Below, piece by piece: positions 12,071 to 24,882 of a stretch of 64,000 nucleotides of DNA. The stretch is from positions 130,229,736-130,293,735 of the forward strand of contig NC_081553.1 of the NCBI RefSeq assembly GCF_963082655.1. The letters run 5' to 3'. Within the stretch, counting starts at the first letter, position 1. Each line of letters opens with the position of its first letter. The DNA comes from Stomoxys calcitrans (Eukaryota > Arthropoda > Insecta > Diptera > Muscidae). The translations under genes were made by a program, and so were the position numbers. The notes under the pieces are model-generated. The model worked only from the letters and a program-made list of their open reading frames with translations. It did not search any database and was not told the origin of the DNA.

Positions 12071-13400
12071 AATTTGAAGTTAGGAATTCCGTGCTACTTA
12101 CAAAATCCTTAATAGTTTTCAATACCACTCCCCTAAGTTGGTTCATGTCTAATATTGTGTCTCCACCTAAGTGCCGGAATCTGTTAGACGCGAAAGCCGG
12201 GCAATGACCAAAGAAATGCTCATTCGTCTCATCATCTTCCCGCATGCCCTGCACATGCTATCACTTGCAGCGCCGATTTTACATAAGTGAGCTCGTAGTC
12301 CTATGTGTCCCGTTATGATACCAATAGCTATACTGACCTCCTTTTTACTTCCTTTCAGTAATAGCCTCGTCTTTTCACGATCTCGATCCCCCTATAGGAT
12401 TTTCGCCGCCCTACCAACCGTTTCACTGTTCCACAATGCTGCATGCGCATTCGTCGCCTAGTTAACTTAACTTAACTCGTTTGCGTCGACCCGAAAAGCT
12501 TCGGGTTAACCAAGATTATTGACGGCAGTCCTCTGGCCTTCACCGCCAAATCGTCTGCCCTTTCATTTCCCCTTACACCGTTTGAGCCATCCTTAGAGAG
12601 GGCGTTAATCTCCTTCTTACACTGCAAGATTGTTCATGACCTTACCTTCCTGGTTGTTATTGCAGTTATGGCAATTTTACTGTCGGTAAAGATGTTCACA
12701 CTCGACGTCCTCGCGTTAGCACCACACCACCTCACGCATTCCGTGATCGCCCGAATCTCCGCCTGCAGGACCGGGGTTCTCAATGTAGACCCCAGGCCCA
12801 CTTTGTCCTCTAACTTTGATCCATCCGTTTAACAAGATTTTCCAGATGACAATACTAGGATTCCGTCAATCCAAGACTGTGCCGATGGCAGTACTTCCTC
12901 ACACTCGACTTCAAGTTTCACCTCAGGTATCCGATCGGAAAACTCTTATCTTCCTTCCAGCTTTCCTATCGTCGCTTCGATTATACCGCGATGGTGTGAG
13001 CTGCTCCCATCCTCAATCCATTCTCCCATTTCCTTAAGTCTCATAGCCGCAGTGGCTGTCTCGCACTTAATCTGTATGTCAATTGGTCGGATATCTAGAA
13101 TAGTCTCCAGTGCCCTAGAGGGCGTGGCATGATGGCATCGCTCCGCCTATGTCAAGACATCATGTTCTCTGAACCTGTTGTATGGTCCACGCTGCACTTT
13201 TTCTCATTAGTCCAAACTAATGAGGCGTAAGTAAGTATTGGTCTAATCGCGCTCCTGCAAAGCCACTGGACGTTCCTCAGATTCAGGTCCCATTTCGAGC
13301 CTACGGCCCGTCTGCATAGTGCCTAACATCTGTGAGCCTTCTCAGTTCGCTCCTGAATGTAACGCTTCCATTCAGTTCCCTGTCTAAGATCACACCGAAG

Positions 13401-13403
<3 letters not shown>
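11985..13403 (-). pseudogene. RNase H-bearing LINE fragment (I/LOA-like), 3' part
   Basis: Minus strand. The C-terminal knuckle region (EDDETNEHFFGHCPAFASN) is at 12254-11997. Upstream on that strand are RNase H-like sequence (12480-12800) and the RT C-terminus ([14 protein letters not shown] near 13400). The fragment ends in an AT tract at one side and joins the Jockey-like relic at the other. At least five related copies exist in this window; clade call from the RNase H plus terminal knuckle is inference. Confidence 0.72.

Positions 13404-13450
<47 letters not shown>
13401..13450. repeat. (TA)n microsatellite
   Basis: About 50 bp of TA dinucleotides at the junction between the LINE fragment and the inverted arm. 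Confidence 0.95.
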
Positions 13451-13453
<3 letters not shown>

Positions 13454-13987
13454 TTTAAGAGGTTACTTTATAGTTTTTAGAGTACAAAACAATCCGATTA
13501 CTGGCTTAAGCGTATGTCCATAGTGGCATGGGGCGGATTAATATATGCACCCTCTTTTCAACCTTAACTTACCTATTATAGCTAAGCAAATGTTAGTGGT
13601 TCCAGGCAAACTACAATATAAAAAAAATTGTTTCTGAACAGATGCAATTGTATTGGAATGAATAATGTAAACTGGATCCCATACTACAGAACCTTGATCT
13701 AAGATCCAAAGCACAAAAGAAATATACAAATGTTTAATAACCAATGGATACGAGAATTTTTTTTCCGCAGATTTTAATATATTCCTTATTAGTAATTACA
13801 GAAACATGCTCCCGGAAGTCTAGTTGGTGATCCAAAAAGATCCCAAGGTTATTCATTAATGTAACAGATTCAATTAAACAGTCATTAAAATAATAACTTT
13901 CGTGTATTCTACCTTGTCTATAAAAGGTCATATGCTTACATTAATGTTTAGATTATATTAGCGCAAGTCAAAAGATTAGTAACTTTG

Positions 13988-13990
<3 letters not shown>
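13451..13990. repeat. Right arm of the inverted duplication
   Basis: Reverse complement of 11509-12070. It encodes the same peptides on the minus strand (for example a 68-codon frame identical to the one at 11776-11982). It starts directly after an AT tract and runs straight into a direct copy of 13237-13403. Confidence 0.9.
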
Positions 13991-14912
<922 letters not shown>

Positions 14913-15856
14913 TTTTTATACCCTCCACCATAGTATGGGGGTATACTAATTTCGTCCGAGGGACCGGTTTATGTGGGAATAAAATTAGGTTATAGACTGA
15001 TTTGGACCGTATTTGGCGCAGTTGTTGATAGTCATAACAGACAACTATGTGCGAAATTGTAGCTAAATCGGACAAAAATTGCGGCTTCCAGGGGCTCAAG
15101 AGGTCAAATCGAGAAATCATTTTATATGGAAGCTATATTGGGTTATAGAACGATTAGAAGCGTACTTGGCACAGTTGTTGAAACCCTCAACAGAACACTA
15201 CATGCAAAATTTCAGCCTAATCTTACAAAAATTGTGGCTTTCAAGGGCTCATGAAGTTAAATCGGGAGATCGGTTTTTATGCAAGATATATCAAGTTTTA
15301 GACCGATTTGAACCCTACTTGGCACAGTTGTTGAAAGTCATAACTGAACACTACATGCAAAATTTCAGCCTAATCTTACAAAAATTGTGGCTCATGAAGT
15401 TAAATCGGGAGATCGGTTTTTATGCAAGATATATCAAGTTTTAGACCGATTTGAACCCTACTTGGCACAGTTGTTGAAAGTCATAACTGAACACTATGTC
15501 CAAAACTTTAGCCAAAGCGGACAAAATTTGCGGCTTCCAGGGGTTCAATACGTCAAATCGGGAGATCGGTTTACATGGGAGCTATATTCAAATCTGAACC
15601 CATATGACCCATTTGCAATTCCCCATGACTTATATCAATAGTAAGTATCTGGGAAAAATTTTAAGCAGCTAACTTAACGCGTTCCACCGTTATCGTGATT
15701 TCGATAGACGGACGGACGTACGGACATGGCTACATCGACTCAGAATGTCGAGACGATCCAGAATATATATGCTTTATGGGGTCTTAGATCAATAATTCGA
15801 GGTGTTACAAACGGAATGACTAGATTAGTATACCTCCATCCTATGGTGGTGGGTAT
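14913..15856 (+). repeat. Rep-A copy with both ends of terminus type, containing a 143-bp recent duplication
   Basis: The left end TTTTTATACCCTCCACCATA and right end TATGGTGGTGGGTATAAAAA are inverted copies of the same terminus. Segment 15248-15367 is repeated nearly exactly at 15391-15499 (offset 143 bp), both with CTCATGAAGTTAAATCGGGA. Confidence 0.75.
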
Positions 15857-15944
15857 AAAAATATCAACCTGAAGGGACCTTCAAAAAGAAAAAAGAATAG
15901 TCAAAATGTAAAGGGATTTAAGGCGTTAAAGGCCATATTACATC

Positions 15945-16395
15945 TGGCAGCCCTGTTTGGGGTGATGGCATAATAAGTTCACATTTCTTAAAAGACGAAA
16001 CATTACCGTTACCGTCAATGGGGAACGAAATTATACGCGACTTTTGCTTCGATTGGATTTGGTTTATATAAAGTTTCAGCAAGACGGTGCCATATGCCAC
16101 ACAGCTGGTGAAACAATGGACATATTGAAGGATGACTTCTATGATTAGTGTATATATCTTGGCCGCCAAGATCTTGTGATTTAACGCCTCTTGTTATTTT
16201 CATGTGGGGTTATGTGAAGTCGTTGATCTTTATGGACAAGCCAAGCACGATTGAAGCATTCGAGTATAACATAACACGTGCCAATTGTGGAATACATGCT
16301 GAAAAGTGGTGCAAAATTGGATCTTCCGAATGGGCCACTTGAATCGGAGCAGCGGGCAACATTTACATAAAGTTATTTTTAAAAAGTAATTCCAA
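15945..16395 (+). pseudogene. Mariner/IS630 transposase relic, second copy
   Basis: Frameshifted remains of the same family: FQQDGAICHTAG near 16078, TMDILKDDF, then PPRS-like sequence, WGYVKSLIFMDKP and GIHAEKWC. Several stops and frame changes. Only the C-terminal half survives. Confidence 0.65.
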
Positions 16396-16399
16396 TAGA

Positions 16400-16807
16400 A
16401 ATTTTGAATACATAATGTAAATTAAAGCGTTTTATTAGATTTTTACAAAACTACGCTTAAAAATTCAACCACTACAAATGAAGGTGGAATATTTTATTGT
16501 CATGAGTGACAAAAAGATACAAGATTGTGGATATCCAAATTTTTCCATGCAGGGCTAAACGTTTATACTTTATACTTATTAGCAATTTATTTTAACAAAA
16601 GTTTGCTCCTACTGCTTTGAAAATATTTTGAATGGTCTATCGGCAATCATGTGGCTTTTAATTGATAATTACTAATTGAGCATTATATGTCCAAATTGTT
16701 TTTGTTTATGCTATTTAGTTTACAAAGTTTACAAGGTGTTTAAATTCGAAACAAAAACACGAATCTATTGCACAGTGTAAACGAATGGATTGCAAATCTT
16801 AAGAGGT
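16400..16807. other. No recognised feature
   Basis: AT-rich sequence after the transposase relic; nothing coding or repetitive recognised. Confidence 0.45.
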
Positions 16808-17272
16808 AAAACGTGCTAAGTTCGGCCGGGCTAAAAACTTAGTTGATGGGCACATTTCTACTTTGCGTGTCAAATTAGTAAAAAACTGAAACTTGCAGGG
16901 ATTAGATTGGTTTTTATGGCAGCTATAATAAGTTATAGACCGATTTGGACCGTAAAATTGAAGCTTCAAGGGGCTCAAGAAGTCAAATCGGGAGTTCAGT
17001 GTATATGGGAGCTATATCAGCTTATAGGTCGATATAGGCCATAATAGAACGCTACATGCAAAATTCCATCCAAATCAGACAAATACTGTGGCCTATAAGG
17101 GCTCAAGAAGTCAATGGGAGCTATATCCAGATCTGAACCGATATGGCCCATTTGTAATCCCCAACGACCCATATCAATAAGAAGTATCTGTGCGAAATTT
17201 TATGCAGCTAGCTTTACGCGTTCGACGGCTATCGCGATTTCGGTATACGCCCATCCTAAGGTGGGGGTTATA
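16808..17272 (+). repeat. Rep-A short copy
   Basis: Begins AAACGTGCTAAGTTCGGCCG and ends CCTAAGGTGGGGGTTATAC. Internal deletions relative to longer copies. Confidence 0.7.
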
Positions 17273-17305
17273 CAATTAAGACAAATTGGAAAACATTTAA
17301 GATTT

Positions 17306-18152
17306 TTATACCCACCACCATAGGATGGTATACTAACCTAGTCATTCCGTTTGTAGCACCTCGAAATATTGATCTAGGACCCCATAAAGTATATATATAT
17401 TCTTGATCGTCTCGACATTCTGAGTCGATCTAGCCATGTCCGTCCGTCTGTCGAAATCACGATAGCGAAAAGCTAGCCGCTTGAAATTTTGCGCAGATAC
17501 TGCGCAGATGTAGATAATTGGAGATTGCAAATAGGCCATATCGGTTCAGATTTGGATATAGTTCCCATATAAAGCGATCTCCCAATTTGATTTCTTGAGC
17601 ACCTGGAAGCCGCAATTTTTGTCCGATTTGGCTGAAATTTTACACATAGCGTTCTGTTATGTCTTCCCACAACTGTTTCAAGTACGGTCTAAATCGGTCT
17701 ATAACCTGATATAGCTCCCATATAAACCGATCTCCCAATTTGAATTCATGAGCCCCTTTTGCACAGAGTGTTCTGTTATGACTTTCAACAACTGTGCCAA
17801 GTTCGGTGGAAATCGGTCTATGACCTGATATAGCTCCCATATAAGCCGATCTCTCGATTTGACTTATTGAGCCCCTGGAAGCCGCAATTTTTGTCCGATT
17901 TGGCTGAAATTTTAAACATAGTGTTCTGTTATGACTTCCTACAACTATGCAATGTACGATCCAAATCGGTCAAGAACCTAATTTAGCTTCCATGTAAACC
18001 GATTTCTCGATCAATCATCCTTGTTCGGTTCCTAGAGCTTTAATTTTTGCTGGTTTGACAGAAGTTTGCTATGTAGAATAAAATAGTGTCATTCATGGTG
18101 GTGGGTTCCCAAGATTCGGCCTGGCCAAACATAGTACTATTTTACTCGTTGT
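17306..18152 (-). repeat. Rep-A copy, near complete
   Basis: From TTTATACCCACCACCATAGG to AAGATTCGGCCTGGCCAAAC. With the preceding plus copy it forms another head-to-head pair. Confidence 0.75.
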
Positions 18153-18279
18153 ATCATAAGATGTTCATTAGAGGAACTTTTATATTATTGTGTTATAGGG
18201 TTGGTATTCTGTTCCTCTTTGTATGTGAAAGTCTGTCAAACTACATAAAAAAAATAAATAAAAAATTCCCTAAATGATT

Positions 18280-18405
18280 TAGGGGCTATAGGCTGGTGAT
18301 ATTTGCGAGGTACTATGCCATGTAAATCATTCTGCCTAAAGAGGTGTAACACTGCGGCACACCATTCGGACTCGGCTATAAAAAGGAGGTCCCTTATCAT
18401 TGAGC
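18280..18405 (+). mobile_element. SINE (family 1) body fragment
   Basis: Contains GCGAGGTACTATGCCATGTAA and GGACTCGGCTATAAAAAGGA, matching the 3' half of the 35.9-kb SINE. It carries a small extra segment (TCTGCCTAAAGAGGTGTAAC) absent from that copy. Confidence 0.65.
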
Positions 18406-18419
18406 TTTTATATAGGAAA

Positions 18420-20450
18420 CGAGTCTCCAATGTATTTTGGGAATAATTTTCCTCCCTCTTTCAAAACTGGCGAAACCAATCTTCTTCTTATATATAAAAA
18501 GCAAATCAAAATCAAAAACGGCTGAACCAATTTTCTTGAAATTTTCACATATGGTGTATAAAGATCTCGTGGGCGGACCATTCCCCCCAAATGAAAGGTA
18601 TTTAAGATTAGAAAACTTTACTGATATCCAATTGTCGGACCAAGTGTTTGGGGGACCATCCCAACCCCCAAAACACCCATAAATCGGACATATATACCGA
18701 TCATGGCAATATGGGACTCAAATGAAAGGTATTTGAGAGAAGAATACGAATCTGATATCCAAATATGGGTCAAAGATTCTGGGGGTCCTCCCTTTCCCAA
18801 AACACCATCCAAATAGGACTCATTTTCTGACCATGGCAACATGGGGCTCAAATAAAAGGGATTTGAGAGAAGAATACGAATCTAATATCCAAATGTGGAA
18901 CCAATTGTTTGGAAGCACCCCTCTCCCAAAATAACCCAAAATCAGGACAAATTTTCGACCATAGCATTATGGGTCTCAGAGGAAAGGAAAGGGCGTAAAG
19001 CATGAATCTGATGTCAATATTCAGGAAAACGTGATTAAGGGGCCACCCCACCCCCCTCACACAACCTAAATGGGACAATTGCAATATGGGGCTCAATTAA
19101 GAGATATTTTAGAGTAGAACACGAATCTGATAGATATTTTCAGAGACAAGTCACTGAGTGCCGCCCCATCCCCCAAAACACCCACAAACCGAACATGTCT
19201 GCCGACTATGGAAATATGGGGCTTAAATGAAAGGCATTTCGGATTAGACCACGAATCTGATATGAGCATTCGGGACCAACTGCCTAGAGGACATCCCACC
19301 TCCATAACAACCCCCTAAAAAGGACGTATTTGCCCAAACCGGACATATTTGCTGACTTTTGCAATAAGCGGTTTCAATTAAAAGTATTTGAGATTATAAA
19401 ACCAATTTAATATCCAATTTTTAGGCCAATGATAATATGGGGTTCAAATAAATGATATTTGAGAGTAGAATACGATGCTGATTTATTTTCAGGGTTAAGT
19501 GTTTGGGGGTATACCCCACTCCCCAAAACACACATAAATCGGACAAATTCACCGACCAGATCAGTGTGGAGCTCAAATGAAAGGTATTGAGGAGTTGACC
19601 ATGAAATTGATACCCACTTTCGGGCCTAATTTTCTAGGGGTCTACCCCTTCCCCAATACAAACAGAAATTATTTACTGACCATTGTATTGGGTTGCCCAA
19701 AAAGTAATTGCGGATTTTTTAAAAGAAAGTAAATGCATTTTTAATAAAACATAGAATGAACTTTAATCAAATATACTTTTTTTACACTTTTTTTCTAAAG
19801 CAAGCTAAAAGTAACAGCTGATAACTATGATAACAGAAGAAAGAATGCAATTACAGAGTCACAAGCCGTGAAAAAATTTGTCAACGCCGACTATATGAAA
19901 AATCCGCAATTACTTTTTGGGCAATCCAATAATATGGGGCTTAAATAAACGTATTCGCACTCCCTTCCCCAAAACAACCCACAATGAGTCCATATTTACC
20001 GACCATGGCAATATGTGGCTCAAATGAAAGGTATTTGAGGTTTGAAAACGAATTTGATTACCTAATTTGGGGCCAAGTGTTGGGGGAACGCCTCATCCCA
20101 TAAACTCCACTTAAACCAATGGCAATATGGGGTTTTAATAAATTGTATGATATATTGAAGTAGGGCTAAGTGTTCGGGGGACCACCTCACCTCCGAAAAA
20201 ACCGCTAAATCAGAGATACGTATTTATCGATCAAATGAAAGGCATTTGGGAGTAGAACACCAATCTGATACATGGGGGTCCAACTCACCCCCATACCGGA
20301 CATATTTACCTGCCAAGGCAATATAAGCGTCAATTGAAAGAAATTTGGGAGTGGAGCACCAATAAGATATCCACATTAGGGCGGAATATCAGAAAGGCCG
20401 TACTAGGTCCCCCAAAGAGGTCTTTTTTCGGACCGTACCAGTATACAGCT
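18420..20450 (+). repeat. Rep-B tandem array
   Basis: About 15 degenerate monomers of 110-135 bp. Each has ATGGCAATATGGGGCTCAAA, TGAAAGGTATTTGAGAG-type sequence, an ACGAATCTGATATCCA phrase, GACCAAGTGTTTGGGGG and CCCCAAAACACCC. It starts with a unique head (AAAACGGCTGAACCAATTTT). Interrupted by the MITE at 19688-19929. Confidence 0.85.
19688..19929. mobile_element. 242-bp mariner-type MITE
   Basis: Terminal inverted repeats TTGGGTTGCCCAAAAAGTAA (left) and its inverse at the right end, about 32 bp with one visible mismatch, flanked by TA (19686-19687 and 19930-19931). It sits inside a Rep-B monomer; removal gives CCATTGTAATATGGGG, matching neighbouring monomers (CCATGGCAATATGGGG). No coding capacity. 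The terminus resembles mariner ends. Confidence 0.92.
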
Positions 20451-22089
20451 CAGATACAATAAGAGAGAGAAAGAAGGTGGGCCCTGTCCAGATGTCCAAA
20501 TGTTGAATATAGGCTCACTTTTTTATGCTACTACGCCAGATTAACACACCATGTTGGTGCGCTAAAAACACATCTCATAAACTCCACCTTGAATATTCTA
20601 ACATGGGGTTTTAAACACTGTCTGTTGAATTGAATGAATGAATATTTACGTTGCTCTGATTCAATTGACTAGTCGTCGCTTTCAATGAATGAATGAATGA
20701 AAGAGTTGATGGCTGGAACGCAAAGCTACACATAACAACCTTAAACTATTACCCCACTCGATACTCCATCGGACATGGAATGTTCATGATGGAAATCTCA
20801 GACAGCAGATACAAGATAATAAATTGTTTCTTTTTCCCATACTGACAGACTGATAGAGAGATAGACGAAAATATGCACCATTTGATGGATTTGTTGTTAA
20901 TTTTTGTTTTGCCGCAAGTTTGAACTATTTTTTGCTAAAGATACATAAACTTAAATGTATGGATATGTACCATCAAGTTCGGCGTAGATTATAATTGGGA
21001 GTTTGATTCTTAAGAATTTAATGAAATAAATACACAAAATTTATATTTTGGTTTATTTAAAGCAAAACCATGAAGAAAATCCCGAAGGACACAGCATAAT
21101 TGTGAGCACCACACGGGCTGGAACTCCGACTTGTGTGGTGGACATCGTTATTATGGGAAGTTTAGCTGAAAGTTACCAGGCGCGTCCACAGGTTGCATAT
21201 AGCGGAAAACTTCATATTTGTGTGGAGTAGCTGCAAATGCGGCCGCGGGCAGTCAGCGAGAGTATCAGTGGCGGTTCAGGTGGCACAGACTCTTACTTAA
21301 ATATTGAGTGCCAATGATACTCAATATAACAAGGTTAGTTATTGACGCCTTCAAATAACCAATGGCTATCATCTGGGTCTGGTCCAATACCGGCTGGTAT
21401 TATTTTATTCGTGTTATTGGCAAATATTTTTAATACCATTTGGTATAAAGATAATACCGGACGGAGGAGGCCATTAAAAATGTACGGCATCACATACGTA
21501 TTCTCGTCACCGCGGCAAAAGTGTTGTTTAGATTTCTACTTAAAATATGGACGCGGTTATAAAATACTAGCATTTATTTAATACATTATTTCAATACGAT
21601 TTGTGTGCTTAAAATCGTGTTCAAATACTCGATAGCGGTGAAAATGTGGTTAAGGAAGTTATCTATATCAAATACATGATAAAGTCTCTTGTGTGGTAAA
21701 CGGTACTGTGTTGGTGTATTCATATGAAATTCACTTCTGGGAATCAATGGAAGTGAAATCAATTACTGAATACAAAGATTCCAGGTTGGTCAGGGTAAAA
21801 CATTTTTTTGCCATTATTTAATTGCAATTATTAACACAAATCGAAATAAAATAAGAAATAAATTATTTTCCATGTTTTTTATTTTGGTTCATAGAGGGCT
21901 GGAATATTCAATAATGTCTTCGTACTAAAACCAATAACGGATTGGTACTTAAACTAGTAACAGATTGGTACTAAAACCAATACCATTTCGGTAATTAGGC
22001 CAGTACCAACCGATACTAACCATTTTATATTTCGTCCATACTATGCGGTATTGCTTTGTTACCATACGGTGTTGCTTTACTATCAATAG
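20451..22089. other. Repeat-like AT-rich region with many small dyads
   Basis: An AATG-type tetranucleotide run sits near 20690. 21040-21345 has the look of a transposon 3' region (TAGCTGCAAATGCGGCCGCG). 21340-22090 is rich in ATACC/GGTAT dyads such as ATACCGGCTGGTAT (21389-21402). No gene supported. Confidence 0.4.
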
Positions 22090-22800
22090 CTTATCGTACT
22101 GAAATTAGCACGTTTGGAATCAACTTTTCTCTGTGTGGGTTTCCAGTTTGGAGGCGGCTGGCGGCGAGAGTCGGTTCTTGTAGTAATCGGATTGCGACAT
22201 CGAAGGATATATGTGCGATCCTACATAACTCAAGCGGTTGGGACGCCAGTAAACTCATACTGTTATGCCAAGAAACCAATGGTACAATCAAGAGTGTCGA
22301 AATGCTACATATGCCAAGAATGCGGCATAAGTAGCAATGCGCCAGAAGGGGAGGTATCGGGAGAAAAGAAGAGAGAAGAAACCCTTATTGTGCAGAAAGA
22401 AAAAGGGAATGGAAAGCCGTGAGTATGAGTGAATTGAGATGTACAGGGATCAAAATGAAGTCCGGATATTTCACTAAAGAATCAAACATCGCGCCGATGG
22501 CTTCAGTGCAGGCTCATCCTCTTGCAGAGACATAAAAGGAAATCTGGTAACTGATACAGATAGTGTGCTTGGGATATGGAAAGAATAATTTTCGTAGCTG
22601 CTAGTGTCCGACGATGGCGGGCAAAGAGGATACCGCACAACCAATCAATGATGATGGTATAGAATGATTACCTTCTAGTCCGAATGAGGTACAAAAAGCT
22701 GTGACCCGACTGAAGAACAATAAGGCAGCAGGAACCGATATGTTGCGCCTTGAAGTACTTGTGCATCAGCTCCTCGTGGGATCTGGCTATAAGAACGCTG
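22090..22800 (+). pseudogene. Decayed LINE linker/RT fragment (RTE-like family)
   Basis: Broken frames with an EGEVSGEKKREE linker, GNLVTDTDSVLGIWK, LLVSDDGGQ and an RT start resembling NNKAAGTDMLRLE. A second copy of the same linker and RT lies at about 53680-54990. Clade assignment is tentative. Confidence 0.5.
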
Positions 22801-22869
22801 AACTAAACCACAAATGAACTTTACGCAGAGCAAACTAACATTTAAAATTTAATCAAGATATATCAATTT

Positions 22870-23900
22870 AATCTTTTAAGTCTGCGTGATTTGTCGAAAA
22901 TGTATAGGAAAAAACCAAGGTGTCCACATTGGGTAGAAATTTTTTCCATATTTTAAAATATTTCATACGTAAAATTTATACTTTGGAAAGATCAAGACAT
23001 GTTTTATAACAAAATGTCCAAGCTGAAATCAAAATATTAATTTTTGTCCGGATTATTTAAGGAAAACCCCTAATGAGCCCAAAATGTACACAATTTTGAA
23101 AACCCAATTTTCAAATCGAGATTATCAAAAAATCAAAATCAATGAAGATATCGTTCCAAAGGGCGATTTTTTAGCAATTATCATTTGGCAACAACAGTGT
23201 TTTGTTTCAGTGTCAAACATCTTCAGTTTGGTTTATAATTTAACCATGAAACGGCTTAAAAATGAGCAAAACTTGCAAATTATTGAAATCTTTTTATCAA
23301 AATGTACTCTGTGCTCTGTTAAGAAAGTTCATAGCGCGGTTCTTCCATTTTACGACGAAGCTCATTTTTGGTTAAATGGGTACTTAAATAAGCAGTATTG
23401 CCGATTTTTGGTGAAGATCAGCAAAAAACATTGCAAGAGCTACCAGTGCATCCAGAAAAAGTCACTGTTTGGTGCAGTTAATGGGCTGGTGGCATCATTT
23501 GACCGTACATCTTCAAAGATGATACGAATCGTGAATGGTGAACGCTATCGTGAGATGGTATTCAACTTTTTGTGCCCAAAATGCAAGAGCTTTCAACAAG
23601 ACGGTGCCACACGCCACACAGCATGCATAACAATGGACATATTGAGAGGAGAGTTGGGTGAACATTTTATTTCACGTTCGGGACCAGTCAATTAGATGCC
23701 TAGATCGTGCGATTTAACGACTTTAGACTATTTTTTGTGGGGCTATGTTCAAGCTCATGTCTATACAGACAAGCCCGCACCAATTGACGCATTGAAAGAC
23801 AACATTGAGGCATTTATTCGTGAGAAACCGGCCGAAATGTTGGAAAGAGTAGGTTACCCGACCATTGTAGTGCGTATCAAGCGGAAATCCTTGTAATTAA
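22870..23900 (+). pseudogene. Mariner/IS630-superfamily transposase relic (DD41D-like spacing)
   Basis: Frame 23084-23695, then a stop, then 23696-23896. Visible are the first catalytic Asp region (DEAHFWLNGYLNKQ), the second (FQQDGATRHT) and the third (DLTTLDYFLWGYVQAHVY). Counting the stop as one residue, 41 residues separate the second and third Asp. The stop (TAG 23693-23695) probably replaces the Trp of a WPPRS-type motif; the transposase N-terminus is unrecognisable. Dead copy. Confidence 0.75.
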
Positions 23901-24154
23901 AGAATTGTCGAATGGCTTAGATATAACATCATAACGAGGATAGGCATAAATACCTCCTTAGATATCCAGGTACCCATTAAATCTCTGGGAAACATATTTC
24001 TGAATTCGGAAACCTTCCTCGACTGTCGCAATTTTCTCTCCACTATATGGCTGAACAGTTCAAAATTGCACATGTTCTGGATGCATACACAAATATATCC
24101 CAAGGAATTGCAGAGCAGTTGAACTACCTTACACATTCCAGGAGACTGTAATAT
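23901..24154. other. No recognised feature
   Basis: Short interval between the transposase relic and a LINE scrap. Confidence 0.4.
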
Positions 24155-24435
24155 GTGGGTATGCTTTTAACGACATGTAGGATAGGTTTTCAGGATCAGG
24201 CCCGAAGGGCAAAAAGGGAATCTAGACTTGAAGAGGTCTACTGTTTTCTGACGCTGGTTAAAATAGACATCTCCGTCATTGTTTCCGTCATGACAGGTCA
24301 CTGCTTGATCGGAAAACATTCTGACAGACTGAAGGTTGCTGGTAACGACTTCTGCAGAAGCGACGAGAAGAAGACTATAGAACATTTGCAGTGTGTGCGT
24401 CCCGCATTGGTAGACAGAAGGAGTTCCACTTAAGA
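24155..24435 (+). pseudogene. LINE C-terminal fragment
   Basis: The reading ISVIVSVMTGHCLIGKHSDRL, then NDFCRS and KKTIEHLQC, has the TGH..IG....L and CxxC..H..C pattern found at the C-terminus of RNase H-bearing LINEs. Upstream and downstream parts are missing. Confidence 0.55.
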
Positions 24436-24552
24436 TTCTCAGTTTGCAAATTGTTTGGTTTTTAAAGCGATCTGGATGGTTCGAAAGAAGGAACTAGAAG
24501 TCAACTTCCTGTTCCTGTGTTATCACAATGGACGAAAACGTCTAAGTGAGTC

Positions 24553-24846
24553 TGATGAAGTCATAACTAAAGTTTTTGTGTCAAATTTTAGCCAAATTAG
24601 GCACAAGAAGTCAAATACGTAGATCGAGTTATATGGGGGCTACATCAGTTTATAGATCGACTCAGATCATACTTGGCATGGATGTTGGAAGTCATAACGG
24701 ATCATGTGCCAAATTTCAGCAAAATCAAATGAAAGTTGAGGTTTCTAAGAGCTCAAGAAGTCAAATCCGGGTATCGGTTAATATTGGTCTATATCCAAGT
24801 CTAATTCGATATGGACCGATTGCAATCCCCAACCACCTACATCAAT
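24553..24846 (+). repeat. Rep-A, left half split by the LINE
   Basis: Monomers with GAAGTCATAAC and AAATTTCAGC; ends at the LINE target site. The right half resumes at 28401 and fades near 28480. Confidence 0.75.
24835..24846. repeat. Target-site duplication, 5' copy
   Basis: ACCTACATCAAT, repeated exactly at 28401-28412 at the other end of the LINE. In uninterrupted Rep-A copies (for example around 17160-17180) this position is a single continuous sequence. Confidence 0.85.
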
Positions 24847-24882
24847 CATTCCAATGGCAGCCAGTTGTACGCACCGGATTGA

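Noticed and set aside
15079..15641. 121-codon frame with internal repeats (EVKSGDRF..YQVLDRFEPYLAQLL)
   Set aside because: It is a translation of Rep-A monomers; similar frames occur in all Rep-A copies on both strands, with stops.
18420..20450. CRISPR-like array
   Set aside because: Monomers are about 120 bp, degenerate and without uniform short repeats or unique spacers; eukaryotic repeat array.
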